DNA of 45,088 nt from VRUE01 sp036403515 (GTDB lineage: Bacteria > Actinomycetota > Thermoleophilia > Solirubrobacterales > 70-9), in assembly GCA_036403515.1 (NCBI GenBank), contig DASWQV010000049.1:1-45088 (forward strand), written 5' to 3'. A model generated the notes under the pieces. That model saw only the letters and a list, made by a program, of their open reading frames with translations, did not search any database and had not been told where the DNA came from. Of the stretch, positions 1-9,975 are shown one piece after another (the stretch's first letter is position 1; each line of letters starts with the position of its first letter). A program made the position numbers and the translations under genes.

Positions 1-2
1 AC

Positions 3-137
3 GCCCACTCCTGGCCCAATTCCGCCGAGCGCGCCCGGGCTCTGGCATCCTTCCTGCGCTACTACAACCGGCGTCGCCCTCACAGCTCTTTGGGAGACCG
101 GCCGCCGATCAGCCGCGTTCACAACGTCCGTGGGTAG
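3..137 (+). CDS. IS481-type transposase, C-terminal fragment (5' end outside window)
   Basis: Reading frame 3 is open from the window edge to a TAG at 135-137. It encodes about 44 residues ending in YYNRRRPHSSLGDRPP followed by ISRVHNVRG. The YYN-x-RRPHSSL-G-RPPxSR signature is the usual C-terminus of DDE integrases of the IS481 group, after the catalytic glutamate. The rest of the gene lies to the left, so I cannot tell whether the element is intact. I saw no clear terminal inverted repeat or target duplication in the bases that follow. Confidence 0.75.
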   Translation, partial: AHSWPNSAERARALASFLRYYNRRRPHSSLGDRPPISRVHNVRG

Positions 138-419
138 GACAACTAGATCGCCAACGATCGAGTCGATAATTCGATGGCGAGCGAGGAGCGGCCCGTCCAG
201 CGTGGGCCCGCCGAGCGCCCTGCTTGCCATGAGGGGCAAGGCGAACCCGCGATGAAGCATCCGCCCCTGCCACGTTGCAAGCTGAGGATGGGAGAGGCCG
301 TTTCGGACCCAGGTCTCGCCGGTGTAGTGAGCCGTTGGCGAAACCGCATCCGATCCTTCGCTTGCGGTCACGGACGCCATTATCGGATAAGAAGCCAGCC
401 GTTGCGGGTAGCACCAGCC
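138..419. other. Gap between transposase end and SDR gene
   Basis: This 282-bp stretch is open in the frame of the next gene from an ATG at 174, but the encoded residues resemble no domain and the SRPBCC fold begins only at about 420. It probably holds the right end of the IS element and the promoter of the next gene. No convincing terminal repeat was found. Confidence 0.4.
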
Positions 420-1796
420 GTGGCCCGCAACCGGATCCAGGTCAAGGCGCCTCGCCCGGCCGTGTTTGCCATCCTGGCCGACCCCGAGCGCTACCCCGAA
501 TGGGTGCTCGGCGCCGGCGAGGTGCGCGAAAGCGACGAGGGCTTCCCCCAGCCGGGGACTCGCTTCCATCACACGGTCAAACTCGGGCTCCTGCAGGTGC
601 GGGACCACACCGAGGTGATCGAGCTCGAGGAGCCGAGGCGGATCGTGCTGCGGGCGAAGGCGCGGCCACTCGGCACGGCGATCGTCGAGATCGAGCTCGA
701 GGAGCACGGCGAGGGTACCGAGGTGGTCATCTCCGAGCGTCCGGCGGGCCGCTTCTCCAGGCTGCTCGCCGGCAACCCGCTCGCCGAGCTCGGCCTGCGG
801 CTGCGAAACGCCGAGGGCCTCTCCCGCCTGAAGCGCATCGCCGAGGGCGCTCCCTCGCCGCCGCCCCCGTCCCCTGACCTTCGTGACCGGCGCGTGCTGG
901 TCACCGGTGGCAGCAGCGGCATCGGCCTCGCCAGCGCCGAGGCATTGGCGAGCGAAGGCGCTCGGGTGGTGCTCCTTGCCCGCGGTGAGGAAGGGCTCGC
1001 CAAGGCCGCCGGGCGATTGCGCGACCAGGGCGCAGACGTGCAGACGGTCGCCGCCGACGTCAGCGACCGCGAGTCGCTGACCGGCGCGGTGGTGGAGGCG
1101 ACGAGGGGACTGGGCGGCCTCGACCTTCTCGTCTGCGCCGCGGCCGGCCTCTCCTTCGGTCGCTTCGTCGACGTGCCGCCGGAGGACTTCGACGCGACGC
1201 TGGCGACCGTGCTCGGCGGCGGCGTCGACACGATCCGAGCCGCCCTGCCGGCGCTGGAGCGCTCCGGCGGCGCGATCGTCGTCGTCGGTTCCGTCGCCGC
1301 TCGAATGCCGTTGCCGACGCTTTCGGCCTACACCGCCGCGAAGCACGGGCTCGCCGGCTTCATCGATTGCCTGCGGCTGGAGCTCGATGAGGCCGGCTCC
1401 AGCGTCGATGTCTCGCTTATCAACCCCGGCGCCGTCGATACGCCCCTGTGGAGCCACCTGGAGAGCGCCACCGGCTTGCTGCCGCCCACCCCGCCTGGCC
1501 TCTATTCGGCGCAGGCAATTGCCGCAGCGGTGCTCGAGGCGTCCCGGCGCCCCCGGCCCGAGCGGACCGTCGGCGGCTTTGCGGCCCTGCAGGTCGCCGC
1601 CTTTTCCACCGTGAGACGGCCGACCGAAGCGGCTCTGAAATCGCTCGCACGACTGGCGCTCAGCGCAGGCGACCGCCGAGCCGAGGCGGGGGCCCTGCAC
1701 CGCCCAGGCGGCGCCGGGGAGGTGAGCGGTGGCTTCGGCGCCCGTCGCAGCCTCGCCGGGGCCGCCACGGCTGTCGTATCGCGGGTGCGCGGATGA
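420..1796 (+). CDS. SRPBCC domain fused to short-chain dehydrogenase/reductase
   Basis: A 458-residue two-domain protein. Residues 1-145 look like an SRPBCC/polyketide-cyclase (START-like) hydrophobic-ligand domain, with a typical first helix (VFAILADPERYPEWV). A proline-rich linker (145-152) leads to a classical SDR: cofactor motif TGGSSGIG at 162-169, catalytic Ser291, Tyr304 and Lys308 in YTAAK. I chose GTG 420 because the fold starts there; an ATG at 174 would add about 80 residues without similarity. The stop overlaps the ATG of the next oxidoreductase (ATGA), so the two are translationally coupled and may act on the same lipophilic substrate. The substrate is unknown. The family call is firm; the start and role are not. 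Confidence 0.75.
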   Translation: MARNRIQVKAPRPAVFAILADPERYPEWVLGAGEVRESDEGFPQPGTRFHHTVKLGLLQVRDHTEVIELEEPRRIVLRAKARPLGTAIVEIELEEHGEGTEVVISERPAGRFSRLLAGNPLAELGLRLRNAEGLSRLKRIAEGAPSPPPPSPDLRDRRVLVTGGSSGIGLASAEALASEGARVVLLARGEEGLAKAAGRLRDQGADVQTVAADVSDRESLTGAVVEATRGLGGLDLLVCAAAGLSFGRFVDVPPEDFDATLATVLGGGVDTIRAALPALERSGGAIVVVGSVAARMPLPTLSAYTAAKHGLAGFIDCLRLELDEAGSSVDVSLINPGAVDTPLWSHLESATGLLPPTPPGLYSAQAIAAAVLEASRRPRPERTVGGFAALQVAAFSTVRRPTEAALKSLARLALSAGDRRAEAGALHRPGGAGEVSGGFGARRSLAGAATAVVSRVRG

Positions 1797-3370
1797 GCGA
1801 CGGCAGTGCCGACGCCGTCGTCATCGGCGCCGGCCCAAACGGGCTCATTGCCGCCAACATGCTCGCCGACCGCGGCTGGGAGGTGGTGGTCTGCGAGGAG
1901 CAGCCAACCCCGGGCGGGGCGGTGAGAAGCGGCGAAGTGACCGCTCCCGGCTTTGTCCATGACCTCTACAGCGCCTTCTATCCGCTGACGGCGGCATCGC
2001 GCTACGTCCGCCCACTGGAGCTCGAGTCCTACGGCCTGCGCTGGCGCAGCGCCCGCGGGGTCGTCGCCCACCCGCACAGCGACGGCCGCTGTGCCCTGCT
2101 TTCGATGGACCTCCAGGAGACCTGCGCCTCGCTCGATCGCTTCGCCGCCGGCGACGGCGACGGCTGGCGACGGCTCTTCGCGCTCTGGCGCCGCGCCGGC
2201 CCCCACCTGGTGGGAGCCCTGCTGACCCCGTTGCCGCCGCTGCGGCCCGCCGGCGGCCTGCTGCGCGCGGTCGGCCCACGCGGCGCTCTCGAGGTCGCCC
2301 GCCTGGCCCTGCTACCGGCCCGCCGGCTCGCCGACGAAACCTTCCGCGGCGAGGGCGGCGGTTGGCTCCTCGCCGGCAACGCGCTGCATGCCGACCTCAC
2401 CCCCGACAGCGCCGGCGGTGGCCTGTTCGGCCTGGTCCTCTGCGGACTCGGGCAACAGCACGGCTACCCGGTCGCGGAGGGCGGCTCGGGTGCGATCACC
2501 GCGGCCCTGCTCGCCCGCTTGCGCGACCGCGGCGGCGAGGTCCTCTGCGGAACGCCGATCGAGCGGATCGAGCTCGGCGAGGGGCGGGCCCGGGCGGCGC
2601 TGGCCGCCGACGGGCGGCGCTTCGCGGCGCGGCGGGCGATCCTCGCCGACTGCGGCGCCCCGGCGCTCTACGAAAAGATGCTGCCGCCGGATGCCGTGCC
2701 GCAAGCCCGGCGCGCCTCGCTGCACAACTTCCAGTACGACAACTCCACCTTCAAGGTCAACTGGGCGCTGCGGGGGCCAATCCCCTGGGCGGCCGAGGAC
2801 GCCCGGCAGGCCAGCACCGTGCACGTCGCCGACGGCATGGGCGACCTCTCGCGAACGACCGTGCAGCTCGCCGAGCGCGGCATCCCCGACCGGCCGTTCC
2901 TGGTTCTCGGCCAGTACTCGATGGTCGACGACTCGCGGGCGCCGGCCGGCGCGGAGACGGCCTGGGCCTACACCCATGTGCCCCAGCAACCGGCCTGGGA
3001 CGCCGCCGGCGAGCTTGCCGGCGAGTGGGCCGGAGAGGACGCTCAGCGCTTTGCCGATCGCATCGAGGGCGAGGTGGAGCGCAGGGCGCCGGGCTTCCGC
3101 GAGCTGATCCTCGAGCGCAACGTCCAGAGCCCGCTCGACCTCGAGGCCAACAACCGCAATCTCGTCGGCGGCGCCATCAATGGGGGCACCGCCCAGCTCT
3201 ATCAGCAGGCGCTGTTCCGGCCGCTGGCCAGCCTGGGCAGGCCGACGACACCGGTGCGCGGCCTCTACCTCGCCTCCTCCTCGGCCCACCCCGGCGGTGG
3301 CCTCCACGGCGGCCCCGGCGGCAACGCGGCAACGACCGTGATCCGCCACAGTCGCCTGAGGATCATCTGA
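1793..3370 (+). CDS. FAD-dependent phytoene desaturase-like oxidoreductase
   Basis: 525 residues of the CrtI/PYROXD2 flavoprotein family. The N-terminus carries a Rossmann dinucleotide motif (VIGAGPNGLIAANMLADRGW) followed by the GGAVRSGE segment typical of CrtI-like proteins. The C-terminus has the conserved SSSAHPGGGLHGGPGGNAA flavin-contacting stretch. The ATG at 1793 overlaps the stop of the SDR gene by 4 bp. Family members desaturate or oxidise carotenoids and other hydrophobic substrates, but no phytoene synthase or other carotenoid gene is nearby, so carotenoid synthesis is not established. The SRPBCC-SDR partner suggests an isoprenoid-like or lipid substrate (inference). Confidence 0.75.
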   Translation: MSDGSADAVVIGAGPNGLIAANMLADRGWEVVVCEEQPTPGGAVRSGEVTAPGFVHDLYSAFYPLTAASRYVRPLELESYGLRWRSARGVVAHPHSDGRCALLSMDLQETCASLDRFAAGDGDGWRRLFALWRRAGPHLVGALLTPLPPLRPAGGLLRAVGPRGALEVARLALLPARRLADETFRGEGGGWLLAGNALHADLTPDSAGGGLFGLVLCGLGQQHGYPVAEGGSGAITAALLARLRDRGGEVLCGTPIERIELGEGRARAALAADGRRFAARRAILADCGAPALYEKMLPPDAVPQARRASLHNFQYDNSTFKVNWALRGPIPWAAEDARQASTVHVADGMGDLSRTTVQLAERGIPDRPFLVLGQYSMVDDSRAPAGAETAWAYTHVPQQPAWDAAGELAGEWAGEDAQRFADRIEGEVERRAPGFRELILERNVQSPLDLEANNRNLVGGAINGGTAQLYQQALFRPLASLGRPTTPVRGLYLASSSAHPGGGLHGGPGGNAATTVIRHSRLRII

Positions 3371-3386
3371 GTGGCGTTGACTTCTT

Positions 3387-3800
3387 CTACGCCGAGCGGG
3401 CGCTCGAGGGGAAAATTGCAAGACCCTTTGAAACCAGGTCACGTTTGTCACAGCTGACAAGGAGGCGGTCAGCGTCGCCGACCGCGGCAACATAGGCAGC
3501 GTCGTAGACCGAGATCGTGTGAAGCTCAGCGAGCTCGGCGGCCCGTGTTAGGAGCGAGGTCGTCGAGGCAAGAACGCCACCGTCATTGGCTATCTGGCCG
3601 ATCGCCGCAAGCAGTGGCGCCACCGACTTCGGCGCACGCCAGGCGCGGACCGCGACGTTGGCCACCTCGTAGCGAGCGAGATCGAGGGTCGCCAGCGTGG
3701 TCTCGCCATCAAGAAGCAGGGCGCCCGCCGACTCATAGTGATCGTCCTCAGGATCGAAAGCGGCAAGCAGGACGCTGGCGTCGAGGAACAGCGTCGTCAC
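3387..3800 (-). CDS. PIN-domain ribonuclease toxin (VapC-like)
   Basis: A 137-residue PIN domain. The four acidic residues expected for metal-dependent RNA cleavage are visible: Asp7 (FLDASVLL), Glu45 (RYEVANVAV), Asp100 (SVYDAAYVA) and Asp118 (LVSCDKRDL). The GTG start overlaps the TGA of the upstream ribbon-helix-helix gene by 4 bp, the usual order and coupling of VapBC modules. By family knowledge the toxin would cleave RNA, often tRNA or rRNA, when the antitoxin is degraded. The target cannot be read from sequence. Confidence 0.8.
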   Translation of the reverse strand: MTTLFLDASVLLAAFDPEDDHYESAGALLLDGETTLATLDLARYEVANVAVRAWRAPKSVAPLLAAIGQIANDGGVLASTTSLLTRAAELAELHTISVYDAAYVAAVGDADRLLVSCDKRDLVSKGLAIFPSSARSA

Positions 3801-4024
3801 GGCCCGGGCCGCGTCGCCTTCACTTGCTCGGCAGACCCACCACCATGAGGAGAGGCCTCGCGAAGCAAGCTCCGCATCGCCGCAGCCCGATCGCTGCGCC
3901 GACGACGCAACGCGGCGTCAGCGAAGTCGCGCATGACCGCACTGCGGCTAGTCCCAGCGCGGCTAGCCTCAGCATCCACCTCAGCCAAGAGGTCATCGGG
4001 CATAGAAACCATGACTTTCGCCAT
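3797..4024 (-). CDS. Ribbon-helix-helix antitoxin (VapB-like)
   Basis: 75 residues with an N-terminal RHH fold: beta strand KVMVSMPDDL, then helices around VDAEASRAGTSRSAVMRDFADAAL. The C-terminal tail is basic and probably wraps the PIN toxin. I chose ATG 4024 (MAKVMVSMPDD) rather than the ATG at 4045, because a TATACT hexamer lies only 6 nt upstream of 4024 and the extra residues add nothing to the fold. It should bind its own promoter and neutralise the neighbouring toxin. Confidence 0.75.
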   Translation of the reverse strand: MAKVMVSMPDDLLAEVDAEASRAGTSRSAVMRDFADAALRRRRSDRAAAMRSLLREASPHGGGSAEQVKATRPGP

Positions 4025-4030
4025 CGCCAA

Positions 4031-4036
4031 AGTATA
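4031..4036 (-). promoter_or_regulatory. -10 hexamer TATACT for vapBC-like pair
   Basis: On the minus strand TATACT ends 6 nt before ATG 4024, predicting a leaderless transcript. Two GGTAT half-sites (GGTATGCCTC, GGTATACTTT) one helical turn apart overlap it and could be the antitoxin's operator. Confidence 0.4.
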
Positions 4037-4088
4037 CCGAGGCATACCAGCGGCAACCTAGAACTCAAACCGCATCAGGAAAGCGAGC

Positions 4089-4502
4089 CTATCTCTCGGC
4101 GATAGCCAGAAATGCTTCGGCCCGATCCCGGTCCTTCAGCGCCCGCGTTCGGGCGCCGCTGCCCTCCTCGGACTCTTTGAGCCGCTGCTCGGCATCCGCC
4201 AGCTGCTCTTTCAGCGTCGCGGGATCGAGCTCCTCGGGCGCCAGCGCCTCCTCGACCAGCAGCTTGGCGTGGTTGCCGAAGACCTGCAGCCAGCCGTGGG
4301 CCTGGGCGTAGCGCTTCGTCTCCGAATCGCTGACGTGAAGGCGCAGCTCGGTAGGCCTCAGCGCCGCCAGCAGCGGCGTGTGATTGGCGAGGATGCCCAG
4401 CTCGCCGACCGCCGTGCGGGTCGAGACCTGGCGCACTTCGCCGTTGAAGACCTCGCCCTCGGGGGTGAGGACTTCTACGTCGACCATGTGCTCGGCGGCC
4501 AT
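4089..4502 (-). CDS. atpC: F1Fo ATP synthase epsilon subunit
   Basis: 137 residues. The N-terminal beta-sandwich (VDVEVLTPEGEVFNGEVRQVSTRTAVGELGILANHTPLLA) is typical, followed by a C-terminal helical hairpin rich in Lys, Glu and Arg. The subunit sits on the central stalk, couples rotation to catalysis and can inhibit ATP hydrolysis. It is the last gene of the operon, 8 bp after atpD. No strong hairpin was seen between its stop and the vapBC promoter. Confidence 0.95.
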   Translation of the reverse strand: MAAEHMVDVEVLTPEGEVFNGEVRQVSTRTAVGELGILANHTPLLAALRPTELRLHVSDSETKRYAQAHGWLQVFGNHAKLLVEEALAPEELDPATLKEQLADAEQRLKESEEGSGARTRALKDRDRAEAFLAIAER

Positions 4503-4510
4503 CGTCTCCC

Positions 4511-5938
4511 CTACGCGGCCGCGGCCGCTCCGGCGTCGGCGGTGACCTGGTCGATGCCGCCCTTCATGTAGAAGGCGCCCTCGGAGAGGTCGTCGTGCTC
4601 GCCGTCAAGGATCTCGCGGAAGCCGCGGACCGTCTCCCCCACCGGCACGTACTCGCCGCTGCGGCCGGTGAACTGCTCGGCGACGAAGAACGGCTGCGAG
4701 AGGAAGCGCTCGATCTTGCGGGCGCGGGTGACCGTTTGCCGGTCCTCGTCGGAAAGCTCGTCGATGCCAAGGATGGCGATGATGTCCTGGAGCTCCTTGT
4801 AGCGCTGCAGCACCTCCTGGACCTCGGTCGCCGTGCGGTAGTGCTCGTCGCCGACGACGTCGGGCTTGAGGATCGTCGAGGTCGAGTCGAGCGGGTCGAC
4901 GGCCGGGTAGATCCCCTTCTCCGAAATCGCACGGGACAGCGTCGTGGTCGCGTTGAGGTGGGCGAAGACCGAGGCCGGAGCCGGGTCGGTGAGGTCGTCG
5001 GCGGGGACGTAGATCGCCTGCACCGAGGTCACCGAGCCGCGCTCGGTCGAGGTGATCCGCTCCTGCAGTTCCCCCATCTCGGTCTCCAGCGTCGGCTGGT
5101 AGCCGACCGCCGATGGCATGCGGCCGAGCAGCGCCGAGACCTCGGAGCCCGCCTGGACGAAGCGGAAGATGTTGTCGATGAAGAGCAGCACGTCCTGGCC
5201 GCCCTGCTCGCGGAAGTATTCGGCCATCGTCAGGCCCGAAAGCGCGACGCGCAGGCGGGCTCCGGGGGGCTCGTTCATCTGGCCGAAGACCAGCATCGTC
5301 TTGTCGATGACGCCGGACTCCTTCATCTCGAGCCAGAGGTCGTTGCCCTCTCGCGAGCGCTCGCCGACGCCACAGAAGGCCGAGAGGCCTTCGTGCTCTT
5401 CGCCGATCGAGCGGATCAGCTCCTGGATCAGCACTGTCTTGCCGACGCCGGCGCCGCCGAAGAGCCCGACCTTGCCGCCCTTGGCGTATGGCGCGAGCAG
5501 GTCGATCACCTTGATCCCCGTCTCGAGGATCTCCTGGGTCGGAGCGAGGTCGGAGGCTTCGGGAGCCGGGCGGTGGATCGGCCAGCGCTCCTCGGTCTGC
5601 ACCGGCTCGCCGAGGTCGATCGGCTCGCCGAGCAGGTTGAAGATCCGGCCCAGGGTGGCGTCGCCCACCGGAACCGTGATCGGGCCGCCGGTGTCGATCA
5701 CCTTGTCGCCGCGCTGCAGGCCGTCGGTGGCGTCCATCGCCACGGTGCGGACCCGGTTGTCGCCGAGATGCTGCTGCACCTCGCAGACCAGCTCGGTTGC
5801 CTCGCGGTCCTCGTCGCCGGCCATCTCGATCTTCACCGCCGAGTAGATCTCGGGCAGCTTCTCGGGGAAGACCGCGTCGACGACCACGCCGGTGACCTGC
5901 TCGACGTGTCCTACGTTTGCTCCGTTGCTCTCAGCCAT
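4511..5938 (-). CDS. atpD: F1Fo ATP synthase beta subunit
   Basis: 475 residues. Walker A GGAGVGKT is at 161-168 and the catalytic GERSREGND at 192-200. This is the catalytic F1 subunit that makes ATP in the alpha3beta3 hexamer. ATG 5938 (MAESNGANVG) is preceded by an AAAAGGAACC ribosome-binding site; the frame stays open further upstream, but that would run into atpG. Length and motifs are normal. Confidence 0.97.
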   Translation of the reverse strand: MAESNGANVGHVEQVTGVVVDAVFPEKLPEIYSAVKIEMAGDEDREATELVCEVQQHLGDNRVRTVAMDATDGLQRGDKVIDTGGPITVPVGDATLGRIFNLLGEPIDLGEPVQTEERWPIHRPAPEASDLAPTQEILETGIKVIDLLAPYAKGGKVGLFGGAGVGKTVLIQELIRSIGEEHEGLSAFCGVGERSREGNDLWLEMKESGVIDKTMLVFGQMNEPPGARLRVALSGLTMAEYFREQGGQDVLLFIDNIFRFVQAGSEVSALLGRMPSAVGYQPTLETEMGELQERITSTERGSVTSVQAIYVPADDLTDPAPASVFAHLNATTTLSRAISEKGIYPAVDPLDSTSTILKPDVVGDEHYRTATEVQEVLQRYKELQDIIAILGIDELSDEDRQTVTRARKIERFLSQPFFVAEQFTGRSGEYVPVGETVRGFREILDGEHDDLSEGAFYMKGGIDQVTADAGAAAAA

Positions 5939-5963
5939 TGGTTCCTTTTCTCGTTTCGCAGTC

Positions 5964-6884
5964 TTACCCGAGCGCCTCGGCGCCGGCGACAACCTCGAGG
6001 ATCTCCTGGGTGATCTCGGCCTGCCTCGCCCGGTTCATCTCCAGGGTCAGGGCATCCATCATTTCCTCCGCGTTCTCCGCAGCACTGCGCATTGCCGTCA
6101 TCCGCGCTCCCAGCTCGGAAGCGGCCGACTCGAGCAGCGCCCTGTAAACCGAAATATTCACGTACTCGGGGATCAGCTCGCCCAGCAGGTCCTCGGCCTC
6201 GGGCTCGTATTCCCAGGCCGAGTGGCTGTGCGCCTTCTCGATCTCGGTCTGCTCGCCCTCCTCTTCCTCCTCGGCGACGCCCTCGCCGATCACGTCGGCC
6301 TGCTGGAGGGGAAGCAGCGTCTGCCGCCAGACGTGCTGGGTCAGCGGCGAGACGTAGCGGTTGTAGACCAGCTCGACCCGATCGAGCTCTTCGTCGACGT
6401 AGCGGGAGGTCAGCTCCTCGCCGATCTCGCGCGCGTTGGCGAAACCGGGCCGGTCTGTGAAGCCGACGTAGGAAGTGCGGGGATCCTCTTTGCGGAAGGT
6501 GAGGGCGCCGACGCCCTTGCGGCCGACGGCGGAGAAGACCGCCTCCTTGCCCTCGCCGCGCAGCTCGCCCTTCAGCCGCATGCCGTCGCGGATGATGTTG
6601 GTGTTGAAGGCGCCGGCGAGGCCGCGGTCGCCGGTGATCAGGAGGATCCCGACGCGTTTCTCGTTCTCGCGCTCTTCCAGCACCGGCACCCGCGGCAGGC
6701 CGCCCGCCTGCTCGGCGGCGCGGCGGGTGAGCTTGCGCATCGACTGGGCGTAGGGGCGCATCTGCTCGATCCGCTGTTCGGCCCGGCGCAGGCGCGCCGC
6801 GGCAACCATCTCCATCGCCCGCGTGATCTTGTTGATGTTCTTGATCGACGCGATGCGGTTCTTGACGTCCTTCTGAGAGGCCAT
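5964..6884 (-). CDS. atpG: F1Fo ATP synthase gamma subunit
   Basis: 306 residues. The N-terminal coiled-coil helix (MASQKDVKNRIASIKNINKI) and the C-terminal helix (MMDALTLEMNRARQAEITQE) are the conserved shaft halves. Between them, around residues 195-225, lies an acidic, His-containing insert (EEEEEGEQTE then KAHSHSAWEYEPEAEDL) of a kind variable between lineages. The gene encodes the rotor shaft that turns inside alpha3beta3. Confidence 0.95.
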   Translation of the reverse strand: MASQKDVKNRIASIKNINKITRAMEMVAAARLRRAEQRIEQMRPYAQSMRKLTRRAAEQAGGLPRVPVLEERENEKRVGILLITGDRGLAGAFNTNIIRDGMRLKGELRGEGKEAVFSAVGRKGVGALTFRKEDPRTSYVGFTDRPGFANAREIGEELTSRYVDEELDRVELVYNRYVSPLTQHVWRQTLLPLQQADVIGEGVAEEEEEGEQTEIEKAHSHSAWEYEPEAEDLLGELIPEYVNISVYRALLESAASELGARMTAMRSAAENAEEMMDALTLEMNRARQAEITQEILEVVAGAEALG

Positions 6885-6898
6885 GACGGAACCCGGAG

Positions 6899-8542
<1,644 letters not shown>

Positions 8543-8557
8543 TGCGGTTCTGCCTCC

Positions 8558-9091
8558 TTACGCCGCTTGGGCGACGCTTTTTCGAAGTTTGTCCAAGCGA
8601 CTACGGATGCTCGCGTCGAGGACCATGTTGCCGACCTGCAGGACGATGCCGCCGATGATCTCGCCATCGACGCGGCTGGCCAGCTCCACTTTCTGGCCGG
8701 TCTGGCGCTCGATCTCCTCGCCGACCTTCTCGACCACAGCGCGGTCAAGCTCGACCGCGCTGGTCACGGTTACATCGATGCGCCGGTTCTCCTGCTTCCA
8801 GAGCTCGTCGAGTTGGCGGCGGATGCGGAAAACCTCCTGCATCCGCCCCTTCTCGATCAGCAGCTCGAAGAAGTTGAGCAGCTCCTGATCGGCGCCGCTG
8901 ACGGCGCGTTTCAGGCCCGCCACCTTCTCCGCCGTGGAGAAGTAGGGACTGAAGAAAAAGACCTGCAGCTCGTGATCGCCGTCGAGCGCATCGGCGAACT
9001 GGGCCAGCTCGCCGCGAACCGCGTCGAGCTTGCCCTTCTCCTTGGCCACGTCGAAAAGGGCCTCGGCGTATACGCGAGCTGCCTCCGCCAT
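8558..9091 (-). CDS. atpH: F1Fo ATP synthase delta subunit
   Basis: 177 residues of the OSCP/delta family. An N-terminal helical bundle (ARVYAEALFDVAKEKGKLDAV) precedes the conserved C-terminal segment (DGEIIGGIVLQVGNMVLDAS). It clamps the top of F1 to the peripheral b stalk. The start codon overlaps the atpF stop by one base (TGATG). Confidence 0.95.
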   Translation of the reverse strand: MAEAARVYAEALFDVAKEKGKLDAVRGELAQFADALDGDHELQVFFFSPYFSTAEKVAGLKRAVSGADQELLNFFELLIEKGRMQEVFRIRRQLDELWKQENRRIDVTVTSAVELDRAVVEKVGEEIERQTGQKVELASRVDGEIIGGIVLQVGNMVLDASIRSRLDKLRKSVAQAA

Positions 9092-9681
9092 CAGTTCCTC
9101 GACTCCTCCGCTCCCGACAGGGCAGAGAAGTCGACCTCGCTCAGCGCCTCCTCGACGAGGCGACGCTGATCGTCCTCGTTGAGGGACTTGCGGGTGACCT
9201 TCTCGGTCGCCAGCACGGTCAGGTCGGCGACCTCCTTGCGGATCTGCTGGAGCGAGCGCCGGGTCTCGGCTTCGATGTCGCGGGTCGCGGCCGCGACCAG
9301 CTCCTCGCGCTTCGCGTTGCCTGCCGATTTTGCCTCGGATTCGGCCGTCTCAGCCGCTTTGCGGGCGCGGGCCATGATGTCGTCGGCCTGCTCGCGGGCC
9401 TCGCTGAGCCGCTCGCGGTACTCGGCGAGCAGCTCATCGGACTCCTTGCGCTGGCGTTCCGCCGCCTCGATCGACTCGCTGATCGTCTTGGCGCGCTTGT
9501 CGAGCGCCTCCTGAATCTTCGGGAAGGCGACCTTGCTCAGCACCCACATCGTGAAGAGGAAGAGGACCAGCGTCCAGATCATCAAGCCGAGGCCCGGTGA
9601 GACCAGGAAGCTGCCGCCTTCTTCAGACGCCTCCTCCGCGGCGAGCGGGATCAAGCCGGCTATGTGGCCAAAGAGCTCCAC
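9091..9681 (-). CDS. atpF: F1Fo ATP synthase b subunit
   Basis: 196 residues. One membrane helix at about 28-50 (GLGLMIWTLVLFLFTMWVL) is followed by a long charged amphipathic helix that dimerises as the peripheral stator. It holds alpha3beta3 against rotation. Its stop overlaps the atpH start and it lies 9 bp after atpE. Confidence 0.95.
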   Translation of the reverse strand: MELFGHIAGLIPLAAEEASEEGGSFLVSPGLGLMIWTLVLFLFTMWVLSKVAFPKIQEALDKRAKTISESIEAAERQRKESDELLAEYRERLSEAREQADDIMARARKAAETAESEAKSAGNAKREELVAAATRDIEAETRRSLQQIRKEVADLTVLATEKVTRKSLNEDDQRRLVEEALSEVDFSALSGAEESRN

Positions 9682-9690
9682 TGGATCGAC

Positions 9691-9957
9691 CTAGAGGAAG
9701 AAGGCGATCAGGCCGAAGATGAAGGTGTAGAAGGCCACGGCCTCGGTCAGCGCGAAGCCGAGCCAGCGGATGCTCTGCAGCTCGTCTTTCATCTCGGGCT
9801 GGCGGGCGACCGACTCGATCTCCTTACCGAAGATGAAGCCGATGCCGATGCCGGCGCCGATCGAACCAAGGCCGGCACCGACACCGAGGGCGATCGCCTT
9901 ACCGGCCGATTCGATCCCTTCGTCGGAGATCGCGGCGGCTACAGGGGACAGATCCAT
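9691..9957 (-). CDS. atpE: F1Fo ATP synthase c subunit (proteolipid)
   Basis: 88 residues forming a two-helix hairpin: a glycine-rich first helix (GVGAGLGSIGAGIGIGFIFG), a polar loop with the RQPE motif, and a second helix with the ion-binding glutamate in GFALTEAVAFY. The residue after Glu is Ala rather than Ser/Thr, and helix 1 lacks the Gln seen in sodium-type rings. This favours proton coupling (inference from known c-ring signatures). Confidence 0.95.
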   Translation of the reverse strand: MDLSPVAAAISDEGIESAGKAIALGVGAGLGSIGAGIGIGFIFGKEIESVARQPEMKDELQSIRWLGFALTEAVAFYTFIFGLIAFFL

Positions 9958-9975
9958 TGAAACAGCGCTCCTTTT

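Noticed and set aside
3797..4045. Start of the antitoxin at ATG 4045
   Set aside because: The -10-like TATACT lies between 4045 and 4024 and the first seven residues lie outside the RHH fold, so ATG 4024 is better.
9691..9957. Sodium-type c ring
   Set aside because: The glutamate is followed by Ala and helix 1 lacks the Gln of sodium-binding rings, so proton coupling is the simpler reading.
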